Part shown: positions 23,260-34,784 of the stretch, one piece after another
Layout: every line of letters starts with the position of its first letter
Numbering within the stretch: position 1 is the first letter of the stretch
Assembly: GCF_003086295.3 (NCBI RefSeq)
Contig: NC_092044.1
Span: 72,902,528 to 72,966,527 of the forward strand
Length of the DNA stretch: 64,000 bases
Direction: 5' to 3'
DNA from: Arachis hypogaea
Taxonomy: Eukaryota > Streptophyta > Magnoliopsida > Fabales > Fabaceae
Notes under the pieces: generated by a model
Seen by the model: the letters and a program-made list of their open reading frames with translations, nothing else
Databases searched by the model: none
Told to the model about the DNA's origin: nothing
Made by a program: the position numbers and the translations under genes

Positions 23260-23620
23260 AGGGGCTGTGGCTGTCTCCTGCCTACACTCGGATGTGAAGG
23301 CTATGGCAGTCTCCCGCTCACGTGACATGCATTGATTTGGTGAGTCGTTATGCACCTCGAGTAAGAGCTATGCTATCTCTTGCTTGTCGAGGTAGCGGTG
23401 CCGGCGTAGAGGTTGAGGCAGTCTCCCATCTACGTTGAGATCTGAGGATTGAGGCAGTCTCCCGCTCATATAACCTTCTCTGCCGCCAGAGTAAACTAAG
23501 GCACTATAACTCAAAAGAGTGTGCCAGGCACTATAACTTGTGGAGCATAAGAAAGAGTGAGCAGGGCACTATAACCATGGTCGTGGTAGAAAGGCGACAT
23601 CCCGGGGATGTTTCGGGTTG
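23260..23620 (+). repeat. Short interspersed repeats in E LTR
   Basis: The unit GGCAGTCTCCCGCTCA and variants occur at least four times, followed by three copies of GGCACTATAAC. Confidence 0.7.
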
Positions 23621-24607
23621 GCATTTTGAACTGACAAGTTATATCACGAGCCAAATAGGATAAGCATTCATCATATGCCTCACCTATATGCTTGTCTACT
23701 TGATTTATTTCTGTTGTGCCTAAATGTATTACATGTCTACTTGCTAATTGTTCTACTTGTTGTATATGTAATTTATTTGTGCTTTACTTTTTTGCTAGGA
23801 TTGAGGAGACTTGGTAGGTGGTGGCGAATTGGCAATGGGATCGCATGATGGATAGGTTGGTAAAGGCTGTGGGATGGCGGTGTTTTAGTGATAGTTAGAA
23901 ATCCCTTAAGTTAGAATACCCTAATTTATTATTTGAATTATTTATTTTTTAATCTTGAATATCTGTACCGATGTGAAGTTCCAGGATTGCCTTTGGTATC
24001 CCGAAACCTTATATCTTATATATTGGGCAATGTTACCATACTGAGAACCTCCGATTCCCATATCACATTTTGTTGTTGTTTTTCAGATGCATGTCGTGAC
24101 CCACCTCGATGAGTTGCGAGATGGTGATGGAGCGGAGGATCTTTTGTTCTCTTTTGCATTTTGGCTTACTTTGTCATAGATATACTCTCACTTTTATATC
24201 TTTGTTGCCTTAGAGGCTTGACATTGAGAGATAAGTTGTATAAGTTGTTTAAATTTAAAAATTCTATATCGTCTGTATGTAACTAGTCGGCCTAAACTCC
24301 GTGGGTTATGGCTAGAGATCTTATGACTATCATACTTACATATAGCTATCTTGATTATTATTGTATTATGTCTTTTGTGATATCATGTACCGTTATGCTT
24401 TGGGTTATCGTGTGAATGCTTCGCGCTTTTCTGATTCTGTTTTGAGCTGTAGTTCTTCATTGAGCTTCTCATATTATTATTATTCCTTTCTATATATATA
24501 TATATGTATGTATGTATATTATCATATAAGCCTTAGAACTGTGGTGACACTTAGTTATTCTTTACTTTACGGCATGAGGTAAGACTTAGGGAAATTAGGG
24601 TGTTACA

Positions 24608-25690
24608 TATAGCAAGTAAATAGCAGAGAGGATAATGTCCGGGTTAGCTACCGGATGTGTTGGCTTCTAGCAAAATAACCGACACGTGAGCTCATGACCA
24701 GTAGGACAGGCATGCATCATATGCATCTATATGATATTGTTTGGGTGTGCATATTGTATTTGGTTTGCCTATGTGAATATTTCTGTTTAACTGCTAATTG
24801 CCATATTTGCTGTAATTGCTCTTGATTGTGTTTGAATTTTATTACTTGTGAATGTAACTGTTGGTTTAGACTATGGTGGTTGGAGTGGTGGTTTGATTAT
24901 GCTTTCTGCCAGAGGCCGTGACAGTTTATGTTTTAGGCTGAAGGCCAAGATTGTGTTTATGTTGGGCTAGAGGCCGTGATTAGTTACATTTGGACCAGAG
25001 GCCATAATTAGTTATGTTTGGGCCGGAGGTCATGATTGGTGAGTTTGGATTGATTGATTCTTTGGTATATATTGAATGTTATGTGTTTTATCAAGAATGG
25101 AATTTTTATAAACTCAAGATATGCAATTAGATTTTGGGATTTATTTATATGTTGATGTTTGAATAGATTCATAAAACAAACGATAATCACTGCAATTGAA
25201 ATCAGTTTTCTCTATACCTATCCTCTTATGACAATTCTTAAAAATTCTCTACTAAGAACCAGTAAGTACAATGTTCTAACCCCCTATAGATTTTCCTTTT
25301 CAGGATAGACGAAGAGTTTAAGGAGTTTCTTTCGAGCATCAGATTGTATTCTATATTATTGTATATATAGTTATAGTTTTCCCTCACCTTTATTATTATA
25401 TTTGTAAGATGGATAAGAGTTATAATGATATGTATGCATGTATATTTGTAAGTTATTTGTAGAAAAATATTTGTATGTATATGTATATATATGAGGATTG
25501 TGATTTGAATTGGGTTATATATGCATGTTTGATTGAGAAAAAGTATTTTCAGTTTTTCAAAGACAAAGTGATTCAGTTTTGAGTCAAAGGCTCCTATTTT
25601 ATTATTAAGTATATGAAAATCGTCATAATACTTCTCGCTATTAGAGTGACACAGCCAAAAGCGTTACATTGTGATAGTAAGAGTGTTACA
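24608..25690 (+). mobile_element. 3' fragment of a second chromovirus-type LTR
   Basis: Starts next to the E LTR and ends in 'gagtgttaca' at 25681-25690. It holds an imperfect tandem repeat of about 30 bp (24895-25040; unit core GAGGCCGTGATTAGTTA). The opening segment ('gataatgtccgggttagcta') is a type I associate with legume chromovirus LTRs. E may have inserted in this LTR. Confidence 0.5.
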
Positions 25691-27202
25691 TGCTGCACAT
25701 CACATGTAGTATACTAGGAATAATTTATAAATTTCAGAAAATAAATCAAAAAACAAGAAGCTAACGATGAAACACATGTTCACTTCATACAGTATCTTTT
25801 CTTTTCTTTTCTTTTCTCTTTATTGGGAGTCGCCCATACTGCCATATAATATTTGCCTTATATATAGTTGAGTATATAATGCCAATTTGAACCTCAATGC
25901 AGAAGCTATTTTCAATGTTGCCCTTGAATTTTAATATATAATAAAAACTGAAACCAAGTTCTCCCGTCAGTGTCTCTTAAATGTATTCTTAATTCATTAT
26001 AATACAAAAAGAAGCAGAACAAAAAGAATATATGTAAACAATATATTATATTATTATTTAACACAAACATCATAATTTTACCTGAATTGCTTGATCAAAA
26101 GTATAGAGATTTTGCTTAGCAGTTTGTTTAACAGAGGGAGGATATGGAAAGCAGGAGTTGATTACAATTCGTCAAGCACCACCAGTTTGTTTAACAATTG
26201 CCAAATTAGATAAAAATAATATTTAATTCCTTCTTCTCCTTTTCCAAAAAGAATCGAAAAAATTAAAATAGAAGTATGTTTCTATACATGTTGATGTACT
26301 ACCTGAATATCTACCCGAATCTTATGTCATCTTGTTCTTCTATTTTTAGAACCACAAAAAATAAATGAACTGATTCGGATGCACATTTTTATGTATATAT
26401 TACCAAATATAGGGTTTCTAACTAAAAACATCACTACAAAGCACATAATAAATCAAAATAGTAGTATAAGTTGATCAACAAGTACATTTAAATTCTTAAC
26501 AAGAACATAATTATTTAGTCATGCTTTTGTGTTAGCACAATCACAATGACAATTGAAGATATAGAGATGTTGCTCTATATAATAAAGCATATAACAGACA
26601 TAAAACTAGAAAAAGTAAATATTCAAATTGCTTAAATTTTATAATGCCATTTTATAGTTTGAAAACAAAGAAGAATGTTGTCCTACTGCAATTAAGTGTG
26701 GTTCGTGCATAAAAGAGATAGGAAGATCCATATTATCCATTATGTAATTTATTTTAATGACCAAATCTGCTACTTTACTTTGATTGAGACAAGAACTTGT
26801 GAAAAATTCAAAAAAAATTCATTTGATTTTATAGTCTTTTAGTTTGAGGGTTAGTTTGAGGGTTAGGGGTGTCTTACTAGAAAGGAAAATTGATCATGTT
26901 TTCTCCTTTGCTCTCCATTAACTACTATACTTATTATATTATTAATAAAATAAAATATAAAATAATCCACCATCCACAAGTACCAAAATACTTAACAACA
27001 ACAACACAGGCAATGAATACTTGTGTAGTCCGTGCATGAATGGATATATGGACCAATGAGCTCTCCATCCATTAATGGCCATAAATACTTTTTAATCATT
27101 TTCAATGATATATATAGGAATATTGTTAATAAAATTAAAAGTTGAAATTCGTAAACTAGCTCATTTAGAATATAATCCAATTTGTATTTTCATAGTTTTA
27201 AA
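25691..27202 (+). other. AT-rich low-copy-looking DNA without recognised features
   Basis: No coding signal or element end recognised. There is a (TTTTC)n tract at about 25796-25818. This is the sequence that MULE1 inserted into. Confidence 0.5.
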
Positions 27203-27211
27203 CATCTTTTA

Positions 27212-27350
27212 AAGAGTAAATAGCCAAATTAGTCCCTGAAAGATTACCCGATCTCTAAATTGGTCCCCGAAAAAATAAATTAATCAAAATTGTCCCCCAA
27301 AATTTTAAAAATGGTAACGTTAGTCCTTCCGTCTCCCTTCTGTTTATTCT
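27212..27350 (+). repeat. MULE1 left terminal inverted repeat
   Basis: Complementary to 30345-30445 joined to 56378-56424. Shared segments include 'ggactaacgttaccattttt' on the right, against its complement on the left. Confidence 0.88.
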
Positions 27351-27566
27351 GTCAATTGCGCCGTTAAATCTTGCTTTTGTGGCCGTTAGTATGTCATATC
27401 AGCATGCTAGGTTGGTGCAGAATAGCTGATGACAAGATATGTTTTGATATTTATGTCAAACTAGTCCTAGATATGTAAACCCTAATCCCTTCTTCCTGTT
27501 AAATGCCATTGTTGCTGCAGCAACAAATTGATTCTGGAGAGGCCGAAATTGTTGTTGAACTGCATC

Positions 27567-28087
27567 ATGGGTAGCGTAAGTGGGGCTCGCAGTCGACAAC
27601 TGTCACAATCATACGAACTAATGCTTCGAGCTCTTCGCTGTGTTGTCGGAGGAAGATCACGGACCAAGTGTGCTTTTTTGGGTTGAAGACAGTGATCAAG
27701 AAGTCTGTGACAATAGAGAATTCAGATAGATTGTTCCATGCATGTCCAAGATACCGGGTGAGTTATGAATACAGTTTTCTTCAAGCTTTTAATTATTTGT
27801 GTGGGATTTTGAGATTTTTGTAACCTAATATTTTGCAGAAGGGCAGCCACTGCAATTACTTTAGGTGGGCTAAGGATGATGAGTATAAAGGATTAGATAG
27901 TGCAAAGGGAGATGTTAAAATTTATGCAAAAATGGAGAGTGGTGTTGTTGTCTTGAACCATAACCTATCATGGAGAATGATGAGCTTAGAAGCTGAAGTT
28001 AGAGCACTTAGGATGCAACTGTATTTTGGATTAATAGTTGTGATTGTGATGCTTATGATTATGTGTATGTTCTTTAGTGCCAAGTGA
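27567..28087 (+). pseudogene. GRF-type zinc finger gene with C-terminal membrane segment, frameshifted
   Basis: Exon 1 starts at ATG 27567 (MGSVSGARSRQ). The donor cgg|gtgagt is at 27757/27758, the acceptor ttttgcag at 27838, and exon 2 runs to TGA 28087. The joined product resembles plant GRF zinc-finger proteins: HACPRYR at the end of exon 1 and SHCNYFRWAKDDEY at the start of exon 2 supply the later Cys ligands and the aromatic WxxD/E pattern. A C-terminal hydrophobic segment (LYFGLIVVIVMLMIMCMFF) predicts a membrane anchor after a short helix. A one-base frameshift near 27670, in the run after AAGTGTGC, disrupts the first Cys-x-Cys region. It starts just inside the left MULE repeat and reads toward the transposase. 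Confidence 0.72.
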
Positions 28088-28530
28088 AGCAGTTATTGTG
28101 AAATTGTGGATGTTGTGAACCTTCTTAGTTTGCTGTTATTGAATATGAACAAACTTCTGAGTAAACCTGTTGATATGCCATGTTCATCTTTTTTTACTAT
28201 TACAAAAGTCTCTACATGCACTATTTTTCTTGATCATAACATAATTTTAGCAAATCAGAAGAAAAAGAATTAAAATGAAGTGAACTAGGATTAGCATAAC
28301 ATAATTAATGGTCTACCAGTTTCCATTGTCTCAAATTCAAATAACAACATTGTTTCCATTGTACTAAGGCTATTCTTATCTAAAGGGGTATACAAAAAAC
28401 AGGGCTATGGCTATCCAATATACCACAACTACCACATTATTTACAAATGGCAAATTTTGGCCCGGACAAAATAACAAATACTAACTGCCCTATATTTCAT
28501 GTCTTCAAGTCTTCAAGTCTTCAAGTCATT
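28088..28530 (+). other. MULE1 region between the two convergent genes
   Basis: AT-rich; no coding signal seen. It would contain the two 3' untranslated regions. Confidence 0.5.
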
Positions 28531-29407
28531 CTATGTCTTTTTTTTGGGAGGTTTGAAACCCAGAGTTGGAACAAATGTCATGAAGCTAGCAATCTTTTTG
28601 GTTGTTGCGGAGCTACTACCCTTGATGATTTCAGCAGATACAGCAACTTGTCCTAGAGCAACAGGCTTTGAAGAGGCATTTTCCTTTGCCCTGGCCTTGG
28701 TGACATGGAGTTTTGGAGGCTTTCCTCTGACTCTAGTCTGCAGCAAATAGTTTTCATCATTGTCTCAAACAAAACAGATTCTTAATCAACTACAAAGGGT
28801 GATATTTAGCAAATGCAAGTTACTAATGTTCAATTTGAAACTGAATACAAGATAACCTGAGTAGCATTAGTTGAGGTGTGTGATTGTTGTGAGCATCTTG
28901 AATAATAAGAATTTTAATCTGTTCATCTGGAGCAGCTGGTGGGAGTACATGGAGTGTCTGAATGGGCTGAGTGTCAGCTACGTCGTCTACTTCAGGACCA
29001 TGAGCATCTTGTGGTGGTGGCACAATTGCAAGCTGCAATTGCATGAGCCTTGCCTTCTCTTGAGCATCGTCTTGCTTTTTCTTGCTGCAAGTTCTCTTGT
29101 TGTGGCCCACCTCTCTACAGTATATGCACCGAATTGGATTATACTTCCTTTTCATCTTTGTCTTTGTGCCAGTGGGTCCTTCAAACTTGCCCTTCTTTCT
29201 CTTTGTTGTTGGTCTTCCTAGTTTAGGTTTTATTGGTGGTGGAACAGGTGCAAGAGAACCAGTTTTCTCCCATAGTTCTTGTCCCTTGACGGGATTCACA
29301 TTGTATTGGTACATTCTTCTGTACGCCTCCATTGTCAACCATTCGTGGCAATACTCCTCAGGCCTCTTATCATTTTTTCTTGAATGGTCGATATTGCGTG
29401 CATACAA
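28531..29407 (-). pseudogene. MULE1 transposase C-terminal part with zinc knuckle
   Basis: MuDR-type transposase remnant. The longer exon (down to about 28861 before the donor) reads CHEWLTMEAYRRMYQ, then a PP-K-GRP basic segment and a zinc knuckle, CIYCREVGHNKRTC, near 29110-29150. This is the usual order after the SWIM finger in plant MULEs. A second exon at 28531-28737 follows an acceptor (tgctgcag) and ends KPPKKKT. The frames on the two sides do not match at the apparent donor, so a small indel is likely near 28880. The catalytic DDE core and most of the SWIM region are absent. Confidence 0.8.
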
Positions 29408-29538
29408 GACATTCCTATAAATTTCACAAAAACAAATTTTTTTTCAGTGAAGTATCAAATATGGTATCTATTTACAACTTGAAATGAGTTAGGATTTGAA
29501 CCTGTCAATTGCCAAAACCTACAGAAGCAAGTATGGTT

Positions 29539-29736
29539 CTAGGAATCTTCCACAAGCAACATCTCCGCATATCCTAACTCCTTATAATATCCGTTCACAA
29601 AAAACACATCTAGAGTGTCTGCTTCTACACCTATTAATACTTCAGTATTATCTGGTTTATAAAATAGATATCCTGATTCATCTGTTTTGAACTTCCCACT
29701 ATGGTGAAATACAAAGGTCATAGGGAGACCTTCCAT
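29539..29736 (-). pseudogene. MULE1 transposase N-terminal PB1-like domain
   Basis: Starts MEGLPMTFVFHHSGKF at 29736, directly after an apparent intron acceptor (ttgtag). MULE2 has the same arrangement at 62947. The sequence follows the PB1-like fold found at the N-terminus of legume MULE transposases (FVFHHSGKF, then DTLDVFFVNGYYKELGY). It stops after 65 codons. Only about 130 bases separate it from the C-terminal remnant, so the region encoding the catalytic core was deleted. Confidence 0.8.
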
Positions 29737-30344
29737 CTACAACCAAAATAGCAACACACTAAACTATTGGAAATTTTTTTCATAAACAAGCAAAGCAAAT
29801 TCATCATCATCTACAAAAACGAAAATAAAACACACATGTAGCTATACAGAGCGCAAACATTGTTCTCAAATCTCGAAAAACAAAGTCATTCATGGATCAC
29901 CACGCAAGCCCTAAGCCTGAACATATTTTTTCAAACCCTAACATTGCAAACAGTAACAATGGATTTCCAACGATCATAGAAGCACATTCATAAGGAGATA
30001 AAACCACAATCAATCTCAGAAAATAACAAAAAAAAGTAATCTACCTCTCACGCAAGGCGATGGTGTGCCCTTTTCGGTTGACCAAGGTTGTCACAAACCG
30101 GTCACCTTCAACTCCAACACAATGTCATCATCGGACTAGGATGATAGTCGCCATTCAATGCTTCGTCTTTGTGGAGGTGAGAACCGAAGACGAAGGGATT
30201 AGAGAGATATTTTGTTTTCAGAAGAAGGATGGAATTAGAGAGATGTAACGAAACAAGGATGGAAAATGAAGCGTTGTAAGGGGTGAGCAAAGAAAACGAC
30301 ATCGTTTAAGCTTTGGCTGAAATGTCACACTAATGACCAGGTAA
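29737..30344 (-). other. MULE1 transposase 5' region
   Basis: Leader of the minus-strand transposase, with a possible 5' UTR intron ending at 29737 and a donor-like GTAGAT near 30043. No other coding signal. Confidence 0.45.
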
Positions 30345-30445
30345 GCAAATGGTAATGCCATTAGTCAAATAATAGACGAAAGGACTAACGTTACCATTTT
30401 TAAATTTTTGGGGGACGATTTTGATTAATTTATTCTTTCAGGGAC

Positions 30446-31468
30446 TAATAAACCACTATTTTATGGTTTATCTTGTGCTCAATTGAGTAGTTTTTATCAT
30501 GTCTTTGCACACTTATTCATACTAATTGCATGGCTTTACATTTCCCTTCCTAACTTTGTGCTATGATCGAAAAACATGTTTCTTTGGCCTTAAATTTTCT
30601 ATGTTTAATCCCCTCTTATTACCATTTGATGCCGTGATATGTGTGTTAAGTGTTTTCAGAGATTACAGGGCAGGAATGGCTTAAAGAATGGAAAGGAAGC
30701 ATGCAAAAGTGGAAGGAATATAAGAAACTAAAGGAATTGCTGAGTTGTCCAGCCTGACCTCTTTGCACTCAAACGGTCATAACTTGAGCTACAGAGATCC
30801 AAATATGGTGGTTCTAGTTTCATTCGAAAGCTAACATCCGGGGCTTCGAAATGATATATAATTTGTCATAGTCGTCGTACAGCTAGGAGACGCGCACGCA
30901 TGATTCACATGCACGCGTCGCAGTGACAAAAAACCAGCATTGTAGATTTTGCCCCCAGCAATTTCTGAGCTGTTTCTGGCCCAGTTTTCACCCCAGAAAA
31001 CACAAATTAGAGACTATAAAGTGAGGAAATCCATCCATTCATTCACATGGCTTATTATTCACAATTTTAGGTTTTAGATGTTGTTTCTAGAGAGAGAGGC
31101 TCTCTCCTCTCTCTTAGGATTTTGGATTAGGATTCCTCTTAAAGGTTAGGTTTACTTCTTTTTCATTCCAGGTTCAATATTCCTTTACTTTAATTTCTCT
31201 TCTACTTTTATTTATTCTATTATTTTAGTTTATTAATATTGGTTTATGAACTCCATGTTAGGATTGATTTTCTTGTTTAATACACATTGAGGTATTTCAG
31301 ATTTAAGATTGCTTTCTTCAAATTCATGTTATTGATGCTTCCAATTTAATTTAGATTTTCCGCTTTTGCTTTGGTTGAGTAATTGGTGACACTTGAGTTA
31401 TCAAACTCAGCTGTTGATTGGAAATTGAAATTTGCTGATTGATTTGGATCCCTCTAAAGCTAGTCTTT
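30446..31468 (+). repeat. C1 5' LTR, first part
   Basis: Matches 54909 onward in the 3' LTR. It includes the module at 30754-30866, a CG-palindrome pair (30889-30925), TATAAA at 31015-31020 and ends at tcttt (31464-31468), the left duplication of D. Confidence 0.92.
31015..31020 (+). promoter_or_regulatory. TATA box in C1 5' LTR
   Basis: GACTATAAAGTG, kept in the C1 3' LTR (55477-55482) but changed to CTGCAAAG in both LTRs of C2. Confidence 0.6.
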
Positions 31469-33176
31469 TGATGAGCGGATAATTTGTACGCTTTTTGGCA
31501 TTGTTTTTAGTATGTTTTTAGTATGATCTAGTTAGTTTTTAGTATATTTTTATTAGTTTTTAGTTAAAATTCACTTTTCTGGACTTTACTATGAGTTTGT
31601 GTGTTTTTCTGTGATTTCAGGTATTTTCTGGCTGAAATTGAGGGACCTGAGCAGAAATCTGATTCAGAGACTAAAAAGGACTGCAGATGCTGTTGGATTC
31701 TGACCTCCCTGCACTCAAAGTAGATTTTCTGGAGCTACAGAAGCCCAATTGGCGCGCTCTCAACGGCGTTGGAAAGTAGACATCCTGGGCTTTCCTGCAA
31801 TATATGATAGTCCATACTTTTCCCAAGATTTGATGGCCCAAACCGGCGTTCAAAGTCACCCTCAGAATTCCCAGCGTTAAACGCCGGAACTGGCACAAGA
31901 ATGGGAGTTAAACGCCCAAACTGGCATAAAAGCTGGCGTTTAACTCCAAGAAGAGTCTCTACATGAAAATGCTTCAATGCTCAGCCCAAGCACACACCAA
32001 GTGGGCCCGGAAGTGGATTTTTATGTCATTTACTCATCTCTGTACACCCTAGACTACTAGTTCTCTATAAGTAGGACCTTTTACTATTGTATTTTCATCT
32101 TTGGATCATTTTTAGATCTTTTGATCACATTGGGAGGCTGGCCTCACGGCCATGCCTAGACCTTGTTCTTATGTATTTTCAACGGTGGAGTTTCTATACA
32201 CCATAGATTAAGGTGTGGAGCTCTGCTGTACCTCGAGTATTAATGCAATTACTATTGTTCTTCTATTCAATTCCACTTGTTCTTGTTCTAAGATACCACT
32301 TGTTCTTCAACTTGATGAATGTGATGATCCGTGACACTCATCATCATTCTCACCTATGAACGTGTGACTGACAACCACCTCCGTTCTACCTTAGATTGGG
32401 TGGATATCTCTTGGATTCCTGATACACGATGCATGGTTGATCGCCTGACAACCGAGCGCTCGCCTGACAACCGAGCCAGCCATTCCATGAGATCAGAGTC
32501 TTCGTGGTATAGGCTAGAACTGATGGCGGCATTCAAGAGAATCCGGAAGGTCTAACCTTGTCTGTGGTATTCTGAGTAGGATTCAATGATTGAATGACTG
32601 TGACGTGCTTCAAACTCCTGAGGGCGGGGCGTTAGTGACAGACGCAAAAGAATCACTGGATTCTATTCCGGCCTGGTTGAGAACCGACAGATGGATAGCC
32701 GTGCCGTGACAGGGTGCGTTGAACATTTCCACTGAGAGGATGGGAGGTAGCCACTGACAACGGTGAAACCCTTGCATAAGCTTGCCATGGAAAGGAGTAA
32801 GAAGGATTGGATGAAGACAGTAGGAAAGCAGAGAGACGGAAGGGACCAAGCATCTTCATACGCTTATCTAAAATTCCCACCAATGAATTACATAAGTATC
32901 TCTATCTTTATCTTTATGTTTTATTCGTATATCACCCATATCCATTTGAGTTTGCCTGACTGAGATTTACAAGGTGACCATAGCTTGCTTCATACCAACA
33001 ATCTCTGTGGGATCAACCCTTACTCGCGTAAGGTTTATTACTTGGACGACCCAGTACACTTGCTGGTTAGTTGTGCGAAGTTGTGTTTATGCCATGGTAC
33101 TGAACACCAAGTTTTTGGATTCATTACCGGCGATTATTTGATTTGTGAAAAGTAGTGATCACAATTTCGCGCACCA
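31469..33176 (+). repeat. Element D 5' LTR
   Basis: Contains the module shared with C LTRs (31700-31812), GGCGTT/AACGCC words (31865-31950), a TATAAG at 32066-32071 and a 19-bp direct duplication around 32441-32478 (CGCCTGACAACCGAG twice) absent from the 3' LTR. Confidence 0.95.
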
Positions 33177-33182
33177 AGTTTT

Positions 33183-33200
33183 TGGCGCCGTTGCCGGGGA
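33183..33200 (+). promoter_or_regulatory. Primer binding site, tRNA-Asp, element D
   Basis: TGGCGCCGTTGCCGGGGA, six bases (agtttt) after the LTR end; perfect tRNA-Asp complement, and the next two bases TT end the match. Confidence 0.95.
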
Positions 33201-34784
33201 TTGTTGAGTTTGGACAACTGACGGTTCATCTTGTTGCTTAGATTAGGTATTTTTTTTCTTCAGAGTTCTTAAGAATGAATGCTAGTGTTTCATGATGATC
33301 TTTTGAAATCTGGCTGGCTGTGAAGCCATGTCTAATTTCATTGGACCGAGGTTTCAACTTATCATCACAAGAGCTTGTTGATTTCTATCAATCTTGCTTT
33401 TGGAGCAGTGATCTGCTAAGGCTTGGCTGGCCATTGGCCATGTCTAGTGTTTTGGACCGAAGCTTTCTTTGAAAGCTTGGCTGGCTGTGAAGCCATGTCT
33501 AATTCCTGGACCGGAGTCTTAGACTAAGCATTGCATGATTCCTGGAATTCTCATTAAGAATTTTGATACCTTTATTTTCTTTTTCCACTTAATTTTCGAA
33601 AATCACACAAAAAATTACAAAATCATAAAATCCAAAAATATTTCTTGTTTGAGTCTAGTGTCTCATTTTAAGTTTGGTGTCAATTGCATGCATTCATTCA
33701 TGTGTCTTAAGGATCCTCAAGTAATTCTTGATGATTTCTTACTCTAATCTTTGAATTCTCTTGACTTGAGTGTTTATGTGTCTCATATGCATTCTCATTT
33801 TGTCAGTAGTATACAAACTGCTAAGTTTGGTGTCTTGCATGCATTGTTATTTAGTTACATTTTGATTATTAAAAATCCAAAAATATTTTAATTTGTGTCT
33901 TTTCAAGTCAATAATACAGAGAATTGAAGATTCAGAACATTCAGCAGAGGAATTGCACAGAAAAAGCTGGGCGTTCAAAACGCCCAGTGAAGAAGGACAG
34001 ACTGGCGTTTAAACGCCAGCCAGGGTGCCTGGTTGGGCGTTTAACGCCCAAAAGGGTAGAGTTTTGGGCGTTAAACGCCAGAATGTGCACCATTCTGGGT
34101 GTTTAACGCCAAGATGGCACAAGAGGGAAGATTTTGTTTTCAATGCAAATTTTTTTCAAGTTTTCAAAATTTTTCAAAATCAAATCTTTTTCAAATCAAA
34201 TCTTTTCAATCAAATCTATTTCAAAATCAATTTCTTTCCATTTTCAAAGATACTTGCTATCAATTAATGATTTGATTCAACATATCAAGTATGTTGCCTT
34301 TTCTGTTGAGAAAGGTTTAATGTTTGAATCATATCTTTTCTTGATAGCCAAGTCATTAACTTTCAAAATCAAATCTTTTTAAAATGATTTTCAAATCATA
34401 TCTTCTCAATCACATCTTTTTTTAAAACTAATCATATCTTCTTAACCACATCTTTTTCAAAATAGCTTTCAATCAAATCTTTTTGATTTCTAATTTCAAA
34501 TTCTTTTTCAAAAATCACTTGATTTCTTTCCCACTTTTATTTTCGAAAATCAATTAAGGTTTTTCAAAATCTTTTACTTAATTTTCGAAAATTGCTTCCC
34601 TTCTTCTCACATCCTTCTATTTATGGACTAACACTATCCTTAATGAACAATTCGAACTCCATCTCTCTTGATAAGTTCGAATTTTCTACTTCTGCCTTCT
34701 ATTTTTCTTTCCTTCTGACACCTAAAGGAATCTCTATACTGTGACATAGAGGATTCCACATTTTCTTGTTCTCTTCTCTTTCTT
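33201..34784 (+). other. Element D 5' leader
   Basis: Long untranslated leader with AAGTTTGGTGT at 33670-33680 and 33823-33833, a palindrome cluster at 33967-34117 and a low-complexity 'caaatctttttcaaa' tract (34140-34570). No supported ORF. Confidence 0.7.
33967..34117 (+). repeat. GGCGTT-AACGCC hairpin cluster, D leader
   Basis: Five inverted words in 150 bases: a 9-bp stem at 33968-33988, CTGGCGTTTAAACGCCAG (perfect, 34002-34019), TTGGGCGTTTAACGCCCAA (34033-34051), then two less regular ones. Confidence 0.9.

Larger units (their letters stand above)
21002..24607 (+). repeat. Long 3' LTR of chromovirus-type element E
   Basis: Bounded by TGTAA and TTACA, with a purine tract immediately upstream. 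At 3.6 kb it is long. It contains a TA-rich stretch (21379-21390), a CG-rich palindrome cluster (22712-22905) and a block of short repeats (23260-23620). The right duplication would be tatag (24608-24612). The left LTR is not in the window. Confidence 0.65.

Noticed and set aside
25796..25818. Polypyrimidine microsatellite as a regulatory site
   Set aside because: A simple (TTTTC)n tract with no gene nearby.
28871..29420. Plus-strand frames with hydrophobic stretches
   Set aside because: Antisense to the MULE1 transposase remnant, whose zinc knuckle fits the minus strand.
33183..33200. Possible tRNA-Asp gene
   Set aside because: Only the 18 bases complementary to the tRNA 3' end are present; no cloverleaf. 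It is a primer binding site.
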